This document shows positions 1 through 8,887 of a DNA stretch of 64,000 nt, piece by piece; within the stretch, counting starts at the first letter, position 1; every line of letters begins with the position of its first letter. Under the pieces are notes generated by a model that did not search any database, was not told where the DNA came from, and was given only the letters and a program-made list of their open reading frames with translations. This stretch comes from Treponema sp. UBA4377. GTDB taxonomy: Bacteria > Spirochaetota > Spirochaetia > Treponematales > Treponemataceae. Location: the NCBI GenBank assembly GCA_002391235.1, contig DGRX01000003.1, forward strand, positions 8,804-72,803, read 5' to 3'. A program made the translations under genes and the position numbers.

Positions 1-493
1 TAAAGTAATAGCCGTGAAAAAAATTATAGCTTATGTTTACGCAAGCGGTTGTTTCGCTGTAATAGTTTGCTGCCACGCGCTCGCCAAAGTAGTTGTATTC
101 GGTGAACGGAACGTAGAAGCACTTGATTTTGGCGCCAAGGCCCAAATCGTTAAAGCGGTCCGCCCAAGCCAAGGTTTCCATGTTTGAGTCGGCAATCCAA
201 GAGTTGTGGAAGAGGGCGACTTCACCTTTTCTTAACAGGCAAGAGGCCGCGGGATTGTAGTCAAAAAAGCAAATGTCGTCGCAAAGGCCGGTAAAGGCGC
301 CGCCCAAGCTTTCCTCGCGGCCGCCGCTTGGTATGTTCAGTGATGAAAAGGAAGTCAAGCCTTCGTTTGGGTCCACCATGTTGTAAAAAGGGTTTGAAAG
401 CGTGTGAAAAACGTCGGTCATATCCAAGGCAAAGGCCGGCGCCAAAAGGGAGAAAGCAAGGATTGTCGCGAACTTTCTTTTGCTTGTCATCAT
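1..493 (-). CDS. UPF0164/FadL-like outer-membrane protein, N-terminal part (runs off the left edge)
   Basis: About 164 residues are visible before the edge cuts the gene. It opens with a signal peptide (MMTSKRKFATILAFSLLAPAFA) and continues with a region typical of the treponemal UPF0164 family, including SLNIPSGGREESLGGAFTGL, then DDICFFDYNPAAS and alternating aromatic and polar residues. The GGAF.G..DD..a..yNPA signature is that of FadL-like and PorV-like barrels that sit in the outer membrane and may move hydrophobic ligands. Two ATG codons stand side by side at 491-493 and 488-490; no clear Shine-Dalgarno sequence precedes them. A good promoter lies just upstream at 511-539. The family call is fairly firm; the ligand is unknown. 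Confidence 0.75.
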   Translation of the reverse strand, partial: MMTSKRKFATILAFSLLAPAFALDMTDVFHTLSNPFYNMVDPNEGLTSFSSLNIPSGGREESLGGAFTGLCDDICFFDYNPAASCLLRKGEVALFHNSWIADSNMETLAWADRFNDLGLGAKIKCFYVPFTEYNYFGERVAANYYSETTACVNISYNFFHGYYF

Positions 494-510
494 TTTTGCA
501 ATGCGCTATA

Positions 511-539
511 ATTATCTCAAAAAATCTCCAAAATGTCAA
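511..539 (-). promoter_or_regulatory. Promoter of the UPF0164-like gene
   Basis: On the minus strand TTGACA (539-534), a 17-nt spacer and GATAAT (516-511) form a near-consensus housekeeping promoter. The predicted start is near 504, giving a leader of only about 11 nt before the first ATG at 493. Confidence 0.7.
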
Positions 540-659
540 TTTCCGCCTTGACGAAAGGAGTGCGAAATCTTCTTATATTTATTCGGTCTTTTTCTCTTAA
601 TAGTTAATTCTTTTTTTCCGAAAAATATATAAGAAGAAAAGGGGCCATGGCGCCCTTGG

Positions 660-3600
660 GTGTTTATTATTAAAAGATTCGCTTTTTTGTCGATTTTAAT
701 TATTTCTCTTGGCGCTTTTTCGGCTTCGCTGTTTGCCGAGGGCATATCTTTGCGGGAAATAGACGCCCTGATTAAGCAAACGGATTACGACGCGGCTTTG
801 CTCGAGCTTTCCGACTACATCAAAAAAAATCCAGACGACATGGACGCGGCCCATAGACGGGTTGACGCGATAATGCGCGCCCGCTCTTACTACACGCGGC
901 TTGCGAACGAATTGCTTGACGTAATGGAAAAAGAGCCTGAGAACGCAGAAAAAAAATTGGCGATTATAAAAGAGCTTGAGTCTTTGGAAAAGCATCCAAC
1001 GCAGGAGCACTTGGCCTTTATCAAGCAGGCCAAAGCCGCGGCCGAGTTCACTTATTACCGCGCCCAGTTCCGCCGTCTTTTGGAGGAAGGGGCCAAAAAC
1101 GCCTCAAGCCAAAAATACACTGACGCGATCGCCTTGGTTCAAAGCGGCTATTACATGTACCGCGACGAATTTTACGACGAAAATCCCAAGAGCCTTCAAA
1201 ACACCGTTACGCAAATCGCCGCCGAGCTTGACGCCGCCACGCAAAATTATCTTTCGGCCAGGGACGCTTGGAACGACGCTTACAAGAACTTTATCCAAGC
1301 GGTGGATTCGGGCAACTACCAAAGCTCAATGCGCGCCTGGCAAAATTTTTCCGCGCAGATGGAACGCTTTGCCGGCGTAAGGAACCGCATAATGGCCGCC
1401 GGCGTCCGCTTTGACCAAGTTTTTGGCCAGCTAAAGAAAGAGAATCCAGAGCTTACCGAAGCCTCTTACATTTCCTTTATGACCCGCTTCGCTCTCGGCG
1501 TTTCGAGCATTGAGAATTCCGGCGTTTTGGGAGCGGTTGACTGCGAGTGGAATTATATGCTTGACAACAGCAAAAAGGCTTTGCATAAAACCGTCAACCA
1601 AAAATTCGAGGACTACGTAAAGAGCGGCCCTTTGCAAAAAGCTTTGGAGCCTTCTTACATGCCGGACGCCGCGCGCTTGGCTGACGTTACGAATTTCGCG
1701 AACCTTTCGCTTGACGTTTGCGCCTTGAACCGTTTAAGGCAAGAAAGGTCAGGCCAAGCCTTTGGAGAGGCCACGCCTTTGTTCGCAAGCTCGATGAGAA
1801 GCGCGAAAAATTTTGTCGACGGAACCGGCGTTTCGGTTGCAAACTTGGCCGATTACAGGGCCGCTTCGCAGCGCTTGGCCTCGATAAAGATTCCCGAAGA
1901 TTCTTTGGCCAGCGCGCGCGGCGACGATTCCTACGCAAAGGAATTGCTTTCTGTTTTAGCCGTTCTTGGCCAAACTGAACGAAAGGCTGCTGGCAACTTG
2001 AACGAAGCTTGGTATTTGGAATACAAGGCCGCCGTCGAAGAGCAAAGAAGCAAGGCTGACAAAAAGGCGGAAGAAGTTAAATTTAGCGACAAGATTTTGG
2101 ACTTTAAGAGCATTTTGGACTACTATCAAGGCGTGAACGAGCTGGCAAGAAAGTCTTCTGTCGCTTTGGCGGAAGGTGCCTGGAAAAATCTTTCCGACCA
2201 TACGGAAAAGGCGGTTGACAGCCTTTCCGGAAACTACCAAAACCTTTACGCCGAGGCCGAAAATCTTTTGGAAACGCATTATCCGCGCGAGGCCGTTCAA
2301 AAAGTCCAGACAGTTCAAGACACGCTTTCGTCGGACAAAAGCCTTTTGTCTTTGATGCGCTCAAGGTTGCAGGAAAACCCAAAACAAAATCCGGCGGTAT
2401 TGCAAAAGCTTGACTCTACGATGGCTTCGCTTGACCAGTGGACCAACCAAGGCGTTGAGATAAACGCAAAGGCCAGGCAGGAGATTGTCTTGGCCCAAAG
2501 CTCGCAAAACCAGGCCGACGAAATTTACCGCAGGGCCGAAAGCAATTACCGGGCCAACAGGTTCTCCAACGCCAGAAACGACTTGCAGCGCGCCCGCGAA
2601 TTGTACAACGAATCTTTGGCCCACCAAGAGTCGGAAAGCCTTAGGCAGACAAGCGACAAGATCCTTGCCGACTTGGGCTCGCAAATCAACGAGGCCGAGA
2701 ACAGGCTTATCGTCGCCGAGGTGCGCGACCTTAAGACCCGCGCCAAAAACGATTACTACGCCGGCGACTTTGAAAACGCGGAGAACCTTCTTAACCGCGC
2801 CGAAAGCCGCTGGGCAGTCACAAACGTTGAGGAAGACGAAGAAATCAAGAACCTTAAGCTTTTGGTTCAAAACGCGCTTAGCATGAAGACCGGCCGCGAA
2901 ATAAAGCCAACCGCTCCGCTGTATCCGGAGATGTCGCAGATTTTGAGCAACGCGCACCAATATTTTGATCAAGGCGAGGCGTTGATAAAGAACGGAAATC
3001 GCGAAGAAGCCCTGCAAATCCTAGGCGACGCCAAGAAAAAACTGCAGGAATTGCAAATGGTTTATCCGCTGAACCAGGAAGCGGCGCTTTTGACTTTGCG
3101 CATAGACGAGTTGATCGATCCAAAACAGTTTAACGAATCCTTCGCTCGCCGCGTTCAAGCCGCCCGCCAAAACGTAAAGTCTCCGTCCACGCAGCAGCAG
3201 GGCTACAGCGACTTGCTTGACTTGGCCGAAATTAGGCCAAACTATCCCGGCCTTGGCAAGTTGATTTACGACGTTGAGGTGGAGCTTGGAATCAGGCAAA
3301 AGCCGGTTGACCAAAGCGGAATCCGCCGCTCCAACAGCCTGACACAAGAGGCGCAACGGCTTTATTCTAGCGCCAAGGGCAACGAAGAGATATTGCGCCA
3401 AGCTTTGGGCAGGCTGGACCAAGCGATCGCCTTGAATCCCAACAACGACAGCGCGATTATGCTTAAGGACAGAATCCAAATCGCGGTTGGCGGAAAAGCC
3501 GCCGTTGTCCTTTCGAGCGCGGACGAGGCAAGGTACAACCAAGCCATTCAAGAGTTGAGAAACAACAATGTCATTGGAGCCTACACGATTGTCGAGCAGC

Positions 3601-3674
3601 TTTTGCAGACGCCCGCCAACCGCAGGTCTTCAAAAATTTTGGACTTGCAAAAACAAGTTCAGGCGCGAATGTAA
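660..3674 (+). CDS. Large periplasmic TPR/coiled-coil protein
   Basis: A 1004-residue protein beginning at GTG 660 with a good signal peptide (MFIIKRFAFLSILIISLGAF, cleavage near SLFA-EG). The rest is almost entirely helical and polar, with tetratricopeptide-like helix pairs, for example near residues 35-60, 615-650, 690-720, 770-800 and 895-940 (LNPNNDSAIMLKDRI). It is therefore probably a periplasmic scaffold. No enzymatic motif was seen. The start is uncertain: the only purine-rich stretch (about 632-644) is far from the GTG, and an 8-codon reading frame starting at ATG 647 overlaps it. The SpoIIE phosphatase gene follows after about 50 nt, so the two may function together, but the second gene also has its own promoter. 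Confidence 0.7.
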   Translation: MFIIKRFAFLSILIISLGAFSASLFAEGISLREIDALIKQTDYDAALLELSDYIKKNPDDMDAAHRRVDAIMRARSYYTRLANELLDVMEKEPENAEKKLAIIKELESLEKHPTQEHLAFIKQAKAAAEFTYYRAQFRRLLEEGAKNASSQKYTDAIALVQSGYYMYRDEFYDENPKSLQNTVTQIAAELDAATQNYLSARDAWNDAYKNFIQAVDSGNYQSSMRAWQNFSAQMERFAGVRNRIMAAGVRFDQVFGQLKKENPELTEASYISFMTRFALGVSSIENSGVLGAVDCEWNYMLDNSKKALHKTVNQKFEDYVKSGPLQKALEPSYMPDAARLADVTNFANLSLDVCALNRLRQERSGQAFGEATPLFASSMRSAKNFVDGTGVSVANLADYRAASQRLASIKIPEDSLASARGDDSYAKELLSVLAVLGQTERKAAGNLNEAWYLEYKAAVEEQRSKADKKAEEVKFSDKILDFKSILDYYQGVNELARKSSVALAEGAWKNLSDHTEKAVDSLSGNYQNLYAEAENLLETHYPREAVQKVQTVQDTLSSDKSLLSLMRSRLQENPKQNPAVLQKLDSTMASLDQWTNQGVEINAKARQEIVLAQSSQNQADEIYRRAESNYRANRFSNARNDLQRARELYNESLAHQESESLRQTSDKILADLGSQINEAENRLIVAEVRDLKTRAKNDYYAGDFENAENLLNRAESRWAVTNVEEDEEIKNLKLLVQNALSMKTGREIKPTAPLYPEMSQILSNAHQYFDQGEALIKNGNREEALQILGDAKKKLQELQMVYPLNQEAALLTLRIDELIDPKQFNESFARRVQAARQNVKSPSTQQQGYSDLLDLAEIRPNYPGLGKLIYDVEVELGIRQKPVDQSGIRRSNSLTQEAQRLYSSAKGNEEILRQALGRLDQAIALNPNNDSAIMLKDRIQIAVGGKAAVVLSSADEARYNQAIQELRNNNVIGAYTIVEQLLQTPANRRSSKILDLQKQVQARM

Positions 3675-3694
3675 GGCGGCGGCTTTGCGACGAT

Positions 3695-3723
3695 TTGCGC
3701 TTGCTTTGAGATTTTGGTATAAT
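3695..3723 (+). promoter_or_regulatory. Promoter of the SpoIIE phosphatase gene; predicted leaderless
   Basis: TTGCGC (3695-3700), a 17-nt spacer and a perfect TATAAT (3718-3723). Seven nucleotides separate the -10 box from the ATG at 3731, so the expected transcription start falls on or next to that start codon. An upstream in-frame ATG at 3722 lies inside the -10 box. Confidence 0.6.
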
Positions 3724-3730
3724 GAAGGAA

Positions 3731-6700
3731 ATGCGTAATAAGCGCTTTTTTTGGGCAATAATATTTTCTCTTTTCCTTTTAGCCGCGAAAGGAGCGGCGG
3801 CGCAGAATTATTATTGGGAAAACCCTGTCCGCGTTTCGCAAAGCGGCGTTTGCTTTCCAAGCGCCGTTTCTAACGGACAAATAGCAGCGGCCGTTTGGCA
3901 AGAAGTCGACGCAAAGAAATCTTCTATATATTTGGTCGTCCAATTCTATAAGGACGGAAAGTGGGAAGAGGCGAGCCGCTTTGCGGGCCCGTTTCCGTAT
4001 TCCGGCGAAATCCCAGACCTTTACAGCGCCGCGATGAACTCCGGCGGCATGTTGGCGGTAAGCGTTCTTTCCGACGCAAACACGATTTCGATTTACACAA
4101 GCGCGGACGCCGGCGCTTCCTTTAGCCAAAAAAAATTCAGCAAGCAAAACCTTCCGCTTGTAGCGCCCCGCGTCTACGAATTGCGAAGCGGCGGCTTTAT
4201 CGTATTTACGTCTTTGGGCCGGGACGAAAGCTTTACGATGCTTTACGCCCGCAGCCGCGACGGAGTCAATTGGAACGACTTTAACGAATTCTCTCCGGCG
4301 CAAAAAAGCCTAAACCCATTTTTGCCGGTATTGCTTTCAACCCCAAAAGGCGAGTTGGTCGTCTTTCAAGCCCAGTACAGAACGCAATCAAGAATCGTAT
4401 ACAAGCTTTTTTCCACGCTTTCTTCCAGCGGCGGAGCCTCGTGGTCAAACCCTGTCATGCTTAACACCGGAGCCGAAAACGATTTGTCCAGCGACCAAAG
4501 GCCAACCTTGCTAAACTTTCAGCAAGGCAATTACATCGCGTGGGAGCGCACGCCCTACAACTCGGAAAACTCGAGCGTATACTTTGCCCAATTGAACAAT
4601 GACGGAAACATTTTGGGCCGCATAGAAAGAATCTCAAATTCAGGAAACGCGAACCGGCCGATTTTGTTCAGCCACAACAACCAACTAAGCTTGGTTTGGT
4701 TTGACACAAGAAGCGGTTTGGAAAGAGTGTATTTTACGCAGCGGCAAGGAACTTTGTGGGGCGAGCAAATCGTTCTTTCTCCGCAAAGAAGCGCCGCGAC
4801 TTTTGTCTATCCGATGATTACGGACGAAGGCAAGACGCTTGCCTTTGTTTGGCAGGGAACAAGCGGAAACTCTTCCTGGATTTACAGGCTTGAAAGCGAC
4901 CACACGGTTTCGCTTCCTGTAATTACGCCCTTGACTTATTCGCTTGGCCAAAGAAGCCGGGACGAAAGCGTCCGCTTTAGGGTGGCGATGCCGGCGGATT
5001 CTTCCGGCATTCGCGGCTATTCTTGGCTATGGACGCAGGACCCAAGCCAAGACGCTCCAACGGTTTTGATGAACCTTCCTAAAGAGAACTCTCTTTCCTT
5101 AAAAGCGCCAGCGGAAAAGAATTGGTATCTAAAGGTTAGGGCGGTGGACTACGCCGGAAACTGGTCGGACAGCGCGACGGTTTCTTATTACAGGGATTTG
5201 ACTCCGCCCAAGCCGCCTGTAATCACCGGCCCGCAAACGGACGCCGCCGGCTTTGCCTTGGCCAACGACCTTGCCTTTAGCTGGCGCGACGAATCCGACG
5301 ACGAACTTATTGACGGATATTCCTTCCGCTTGGAGGAGCAAGAAAGCCTTCCGCGCTCAATGTATAATTCCAAGCGCCATCCGACAGCTTTGAGCGACGC
5401 GGAGCTTTCCGCTCAGCTTTTGGCCTTTAAGCAAAAGAATCCTGAAAGCGCCCTTAAGCCTCGCGCTCCGGCAGCCTCAGTCCAAACAAGAAACACGACG
5501 GCCCGTTTTGCCAACCGCAGGAACGGAGTCTACACCTTTAGCGTCCGCGCGATAGACAAGGCCGGAAACGTCGGCGAGCCAGCCTTTGTGACTGTTTACG
5601 CAAACAAGTACGAGCCATTTACCCGCGTTGAGTCTGTAAGAAAATCTTCTGACGTTTTTGGAAGCAGCTCTTTGGAGTTGCGCGGTACCGGCTTTAGATA
5701 TGACGGAACGATTTATAAAATCGTAATCTCCAAGGAAGACGCAAAAGAGCCTTATTCGCTTGACTTAAACCTAAGGGACGGAGACTTTTCAGTATCCAAC
5801 GACGAAAAAATTTCAGGAATAAAGCTTGACAATACGGTTCCACAGGGAACATATACAATCACTCTTTACCACTCCGACCGCGGCGCTTATAGAATGCCTT
5901 CCGCCTTTGCGATTCAGGAAAACGGAACGGTAAAGATTGCCGCCAATTACGTTTACAAACCCTCTTGGCAGAGGGTTTACGACACTGGAAAATTCTTCGC
6001 GCGAACAGGCGACGTTCTGTTCGCCATCGTTATCATAATCGCGCTAGGCGCCTTGGTTTTTGCCGCTCGGGGTTTGGCTCTTTCCGCAAAAGAAGCCTCC
6101 CTTGTGAAAAAAGAAATCAACGCGCTGCTTTCAGGAGACCTTATGCCGCTGGAAAAAAAGAAAAAGATTCAGGCGTTGAATCGGCGGGGAACAAGCTTGA
6201 GGTTAAAGCTTATGTCCTTTACCGCGATGATTGTCTTTATGGCGATCCTTTTGGTTTCGTTGCCGTTGGGATTTGTGATGACTCGTTCCCAGGAAAGAAC
6301 CTTGTCCGTAGGTTTGGAGGAGCGGGTGAACGTTTTGCTGTCCAGCCTTGCAAGCGGAGCGCGCGCTTACATGCCGACTCAAAACGTTTTGGAATTGAGC
6401 GCTTTGCCTGAGCAGTCGGCGGCTATCAGCGAAGCTAATTTCGTAAGCATCGCCGGCCTTTCTTCCAATGACGAAGGATCGGGCGGCTTGGACTTTATGT
6501 GGGCGTCGAATGATTTGGATTTGGCGAATAAAATCGACGGAGAGGTTCTCACTCCTGGCGTCTCAAAAATCACTGACCAAACAATGCTTTCGGCTTCCGA
6601 AATTTGCCAAGAGTTGAACCAAGAAGCCGCCCAAAGCGCCGGAGAAATAGCAAAGAACATCGCGGCCCTAAACGCTGAAGGCGCGTCAATCGCCCTTAGG

Positions 6701-8338
6701 TCTGACGCGGTTTCCGCTAAAAGGCGAGAGGAAATCGCGGTTATCACAACCGAGCTTTCAACGCGCCTTTCGCGAACCTTGAACGAAATGTCGGAGGCGG
6801 CGACAGGCAGCTTCCCGGAATACAATTCCGCCTTGCTTGACAGGGAAAACACTGAATACTTGTTCTACAGGCCGGTTCTTTACCGACAGGGAACCTCGCA
6901 AACTTACGTTCGAGCGATTGTCTTCATTTCGGTTTCGACCGCAAGCTTGATTACGGCCATTGACGGAGCCAGGCGAACGGTAGTCTACACGGCGCTTGCG
7001 GTTTCGCTCTTTGCGGTTTTGATTGGCGTCATCGCTTCTTGGGTTTTGGCCAGCGTAATCGTAAGCCCGATCAAGCGCCTCGCAAGCCATGTAGTCATGA
7101 TTGGAAACACCGTCAACAAGGAAAAGCTTGCCGGAAAGGAAATCGTGATAAAAAGCCGCGACGAAATCGGCCAGCTGGGCGACAGCGTCAACGAAATGAC
7201 CCGCGATTTGGTCAAGGCTGCCCAAGACGAACACTTGGCGATGGACGGAAAAGTCGTTCAGCGCGCGTTCTTGCCCTTGACGCCTGACAATTCCGGAGCC
7301 AAGCAAACGGTCGCGATTTTGAACGACAAAAATTTCCAGTGCTTCGGCTACTACGAAGGCGCGAGCGAAGTTTCGGGCGACTATTTTGACTACAAAAAAT
7401 TGGACGAAAACCATTACATTATGATTAAGTGCGACGCTTCGGGCCACGGAGTTCCAGCCGCCCTTATTATGACGGTTGTCGCGACCTTGTTCCGAAAATA
7501 CTATGAGAATTGGTCTCCCAAAAAAGCCGGCGGCGGTTTGGACGCGCTGGTGACTCAAATCAACGACTTTATCGAATCGCTTGGAATCAAGGGAAAATTC
7601 GCGACCTTGATTTTGGCGCTTGTCGACACCGCTACAGGCGACGTAAGCCTTTGCAACGCCGGAGACAACATCGTCCACATTTACGATTCCGCCGCCAAAA
7701 AGCAAAAGACTTTGACCTTGCAAGAGACCCCCGCCGCCGGCCCGCTGCCGACATTCATGGTTCAAATGAAGGGCGGCTTTAAGATAGAAAAGACCCGCCT
7801 AAACAAGGGCGACGTTCTTTTCCTCTATACTGACGGCATTGAAGAATCGACGCGCAAATTCCGCGACCAGGAATTCAACGTTACAAAATGCCAGGAAGGC
7901 GCGGAAGGCTCCGTTCACGAAAACCACAAGGTTGGAAGCGAAAGCGAGCAAATGGAAAACGACCGCATCCAAGAAATCATCGAGGCGGTTTTGAACAAGC
8001 AAAAGTATGTCCTTAAAAAATACCACAATCCTGTTCCCAACGAAGTCCTTGAGTTTGACTTTACCAACTGCTCAGGCTCGACGGAGGAGGTAATCCTTGC
8101 GCTTTGCTCGGTTGAAAAGGTGTTCCGCTTTTACAAGCCGCAAAACGCCGGCGAAAAGGACACCGTTCGCGTTGACCGCAGGATCGACGCCTTCCTAAAA
8201 GAGCATTTCAATCTTTACGATTATTACTGTTCAAATAAGGCGGACGATTTGGCTGACAACGTGTACTTGCATTACAGCTTCCTTAGGGAAGACGAGCAGC
8301 TTGACGACCTTACCTTGCTTGCCGCAAAAATTATTTGA
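3731..8338 (+). CDS. Membrane-bound SpoIIE-type serine phosphatase with propeller/Ig-like ectodomain and HAMP
   Basis: About 1535 residues. Order of parts: signal peptide (FFWAIIFSLFLLAAKGAAA); about 400 residues resembling a sialidase/BNR propeller (repeated W-x-N-P and S.DGG..W patterns); two Ig/FnIII-like segments ending in VRAVDYAGNWSDS and VRAIDKAGNVGEP; transmembrane helices near residues 763-786, 829-856 and 1088-1114; a HAMP linker; and a C-terminal PP2C/SpoIIE (RsbU) phosphatase domain. The metal-binding acidic motifs are present: SGDYFDY, KCDASGHGVPAALI and LYTDGIEES. Such proteins dephosphorylate anti-sigma-factor antagonists in partner-switching systems. Extracellular sensing by the ectodomain is inferred. 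No RsbV/RsbW partner is adjacent. I chose ATG 3731 because the promoter -10 overlaps the earlier ATG at 3722, which would be used only by read-through transcripts. Confidence 0.85.
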   Translation: MRNKRFFWAIIFSLFLLAAKGAAAQNYYWENPVRVSQSGVCFPSAVSNGQIAAAVWQEVDAKKSSIYLVVQFYKDGKWEEASRFAGPFPYSGEIPDLYSAAMNSGGMLAVSVLSDANTISIYTSADAGASFSQKKFSKQNLPLVAPRVYELRSGGFIVFTSLGRDESFTMLYARSRDGVNWNDFNEFSPAQKSLNPFLPVLLSTPKGELVVFQAQYRTQSRIVYKLFSTLSSSGGASWSNPVMLNTGAENDLSSDQRPTLLNFQQGNYIAWERTPYNSENSSVYFAQLNNDGNILGRIERISNSGNANRPILFSHNNQLSLVWFDTRSGLERVYFTQRQGTLWGEQIVLSPQRSAATFVYPMITDEGKTLAFVWQGTSGNSSWIYRLESDHTVSLPVITPLTYSLGQRSRDESVRFRVAMPADSSGIRGYSWLWTQDPSQDAPTVLMNLPKENSLSLKAPAEKNWYLKVRAVDYAGNWSDSATVSYYRDLTPPKPPVITGPQTDAAGFALANDLAFSWRDESDDELIDGYSFRLEEQESLPRSMYNSKRHPTALSDAELSAQLLAFKQKNPESALKPRAPAASVQTRNTTARFANRRNGVYTFSVRAIDKAGNVGEPAFVTVYANKYEPFTRVESVRKSSDVFGSSSLELRGTGFRYDGTIYKIVISKEDAKEPYSLDLNLRDGDFSVSNDEKISGIKLDNTVPQGTYTITLYHSDRGAYRMPSAFAIQENGTVKIAANYVYKPSWQRVYDTGKFFARTGDVLFAIVIIIALGALVFAARGLALSAKEASLVKKEINALLSGDLMPLEKKKKIQALNRRGTSLRLKLMSFTAMIVFMAILLVSLPLGFVMTRSQERTLSVGLEERVNVLLSSLASGARAYMPTQNVLELSALPEQSAAISEANFVSIAGLSSNDEGSGGLDFMWASNDLDLANKIDGEVLTPGVSKITDQTMLSASEICQELNQEAAQSAGEIAKNIAALNAEGASIALRSDAVSAKRREEIAVITTELSTRLSRTLNEMSEAATGSFPEYNSALLDRENTEYLFYRPVLYRQGTSQTYVRAIVFISVSTASLITAIDGARRTVVYTALAVSLFAVLIGVIASWVLASVIVSPIKRLASHVVMIGNTVNKEKLAGKEIVIKSRDEIGQLGDSVNEMTRDLVKAAQDEHLAMDGKVVQRAFLPLTPDNSGAKQTVAILNDKNFQCFGYYEGASEVSGDYFDYKKLDENHYIMIKCDASGHGVPAALIMTVVATLFRKYYENWSPKKAGGGLDALVTQINDFIESLGIKGKFATLILALVDTATGDVSLCNAGDNIVHIYDSAAKKQKTLTLQETPAAGPLPTFMVQMKGGFKIEKTRLNKGDVLFLYTDGIEESTRKFRDQEFNVTKCQEGAEGSVHENHKVGSESEQMENDRIQEIIEAVLNKQKYVLKKYHNPVPNEVLEFDFTNCSGSTEEVILALCSVEKVFRFYKPQNAGEKDTVRVDRRIDAFLKEHFNLYDYYCSNKADDLADNVYLHYSFLREDEQLDDLTLLAAKII

Positions 8339-8363
8339 CGGATTTAAAAAAGCGCGTTATAAT
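8335..8363 (+). promoter_or_regulatory. Promoter of the small Lys/Ala-rich protein gene
   Basis: TTGACG (8335-8340), 17-nt spacer, TATAAT (8358-8363). The -35 box overlaps the stop codon of the phosphatase gene. The predicted start near 8370 leaves a short leader that still contains AGGAG (8373-8377) before ATG 8384. Confidence 0.7.
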
Positions 8364-8383
8364 TTTTTATATAGGAGTTTAAT

Positions 8384-8791
8384 ATGAAAGAGGAAACAAA
8401 AGAAAAGGCTTCTAAGATTTGGAAAGACATCAAGGCTGGCCTTAAGACCGGTTTTTCAGCCACAAAAAAAGGCTTGTCTAAAGCCGGAACCGCCATCCAG
8501 AATTACGGCGACTTGGGAATGGTTTTGGCCGAAAAAAAACAGTTTGAGTCAAAGTTAAAAAAGGCTTACGTATCGTTGGGCGAACTTGCGGCGGAAAAGT
8601 TGTCTGCCAAGAACGCCGCTCCTTTGACAGCCGCCGACGCGGAAGTCGCTGAATTGCTAAAGTCAATTTCCGCGTTCAATAAAGAAATCTCCAAGCGTGA
8701 TAAAATCCTAAAGTCCTCCGACAAAGGACAAGCCGCAAAAAGCGCCAAGAAGGAAAGCGCCGCTAAAACGCCGGCGAAAAAGGCAAAGTAA
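8384..8791 (+). CDS. Small Lys/Ala-rich helical protein, function unknown
   Basis: A 135-residue soluble protein with no signal peptide. Residues 1-105 are amphipathic helix with many Lys, Ala and Glu, resembling apolipoprotein- or phasin-like helices (KASKIWKDIKAGLKTGFS). The last 25 residues are a low-complexity K/S/A tail (AAKSAKKESAAKTPAKKAK) like those of nucleic-acid-binding tails. The start is supported by AGGAG 7 nt upstream. It is monocistronic: its own promoter precedes it and a strong terminator follows. I do not recognise the family. Its place next to the phosphatase may be incidental. Confidence 0.7.
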   Translation: MKEETKEKASKIWKDIKAGLKTGFSATKKGLSKAGTAIQNYGDLGMVLAEKKQFESKLKKAYVSLGELAAEKLSAKNAAPLTAADAEVAELLKSISAFNKEISKRDKILKSSDKGQAAKSAKKESAAKTPAKKAK

Positions 8792-8816
8792 AATCAGGCA
8801 AGTTTTTTGTCTTGAA

Positions 8817-8848
8817 GGGCGGCTCGTTTTGTGGGCCGCCTTTTTTTA
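8817..8848 (+). terminator. Rho-independent terminator
   Basis: Stem GGCGGC (8818-8823) with GCCGCC (8835-8840), followed by a run of seven T (8841-8847). Confidence 0.85.
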
Positions 8849-8849
8849 A

Positions 8850-8879
8850 TTCAACTTTTGCCGCCTTTTTGCCGATAAT
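8850..8879 (+). promoter_or_regulatory. Promoter of the LysM gene; predicted near-leaderless
   Basis: TTCAAC (8850-8855), 18-nt spacer, GATAAT (8874-8879). Only 8 nt lie between the -10 box and ATG 8888. The overlapping TAATAT (8876-8881) would leave 6 nt. An AAGGG stretch sits almost against the ATG, too close for a normal Shine-Dalgarno site. Confidence 0.5.
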
Positions 8880-8887
8880 ATAAGGGT

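Noticed and set aside
6758..7765. Long open frame (335 codons) on the minus strand inside the SpoIIE phosphatase gene
   Set aside because: It is antisense to the conserved phosphatase and HAMP coding region, has odd composition and no family motif; a shadow of the real frame.
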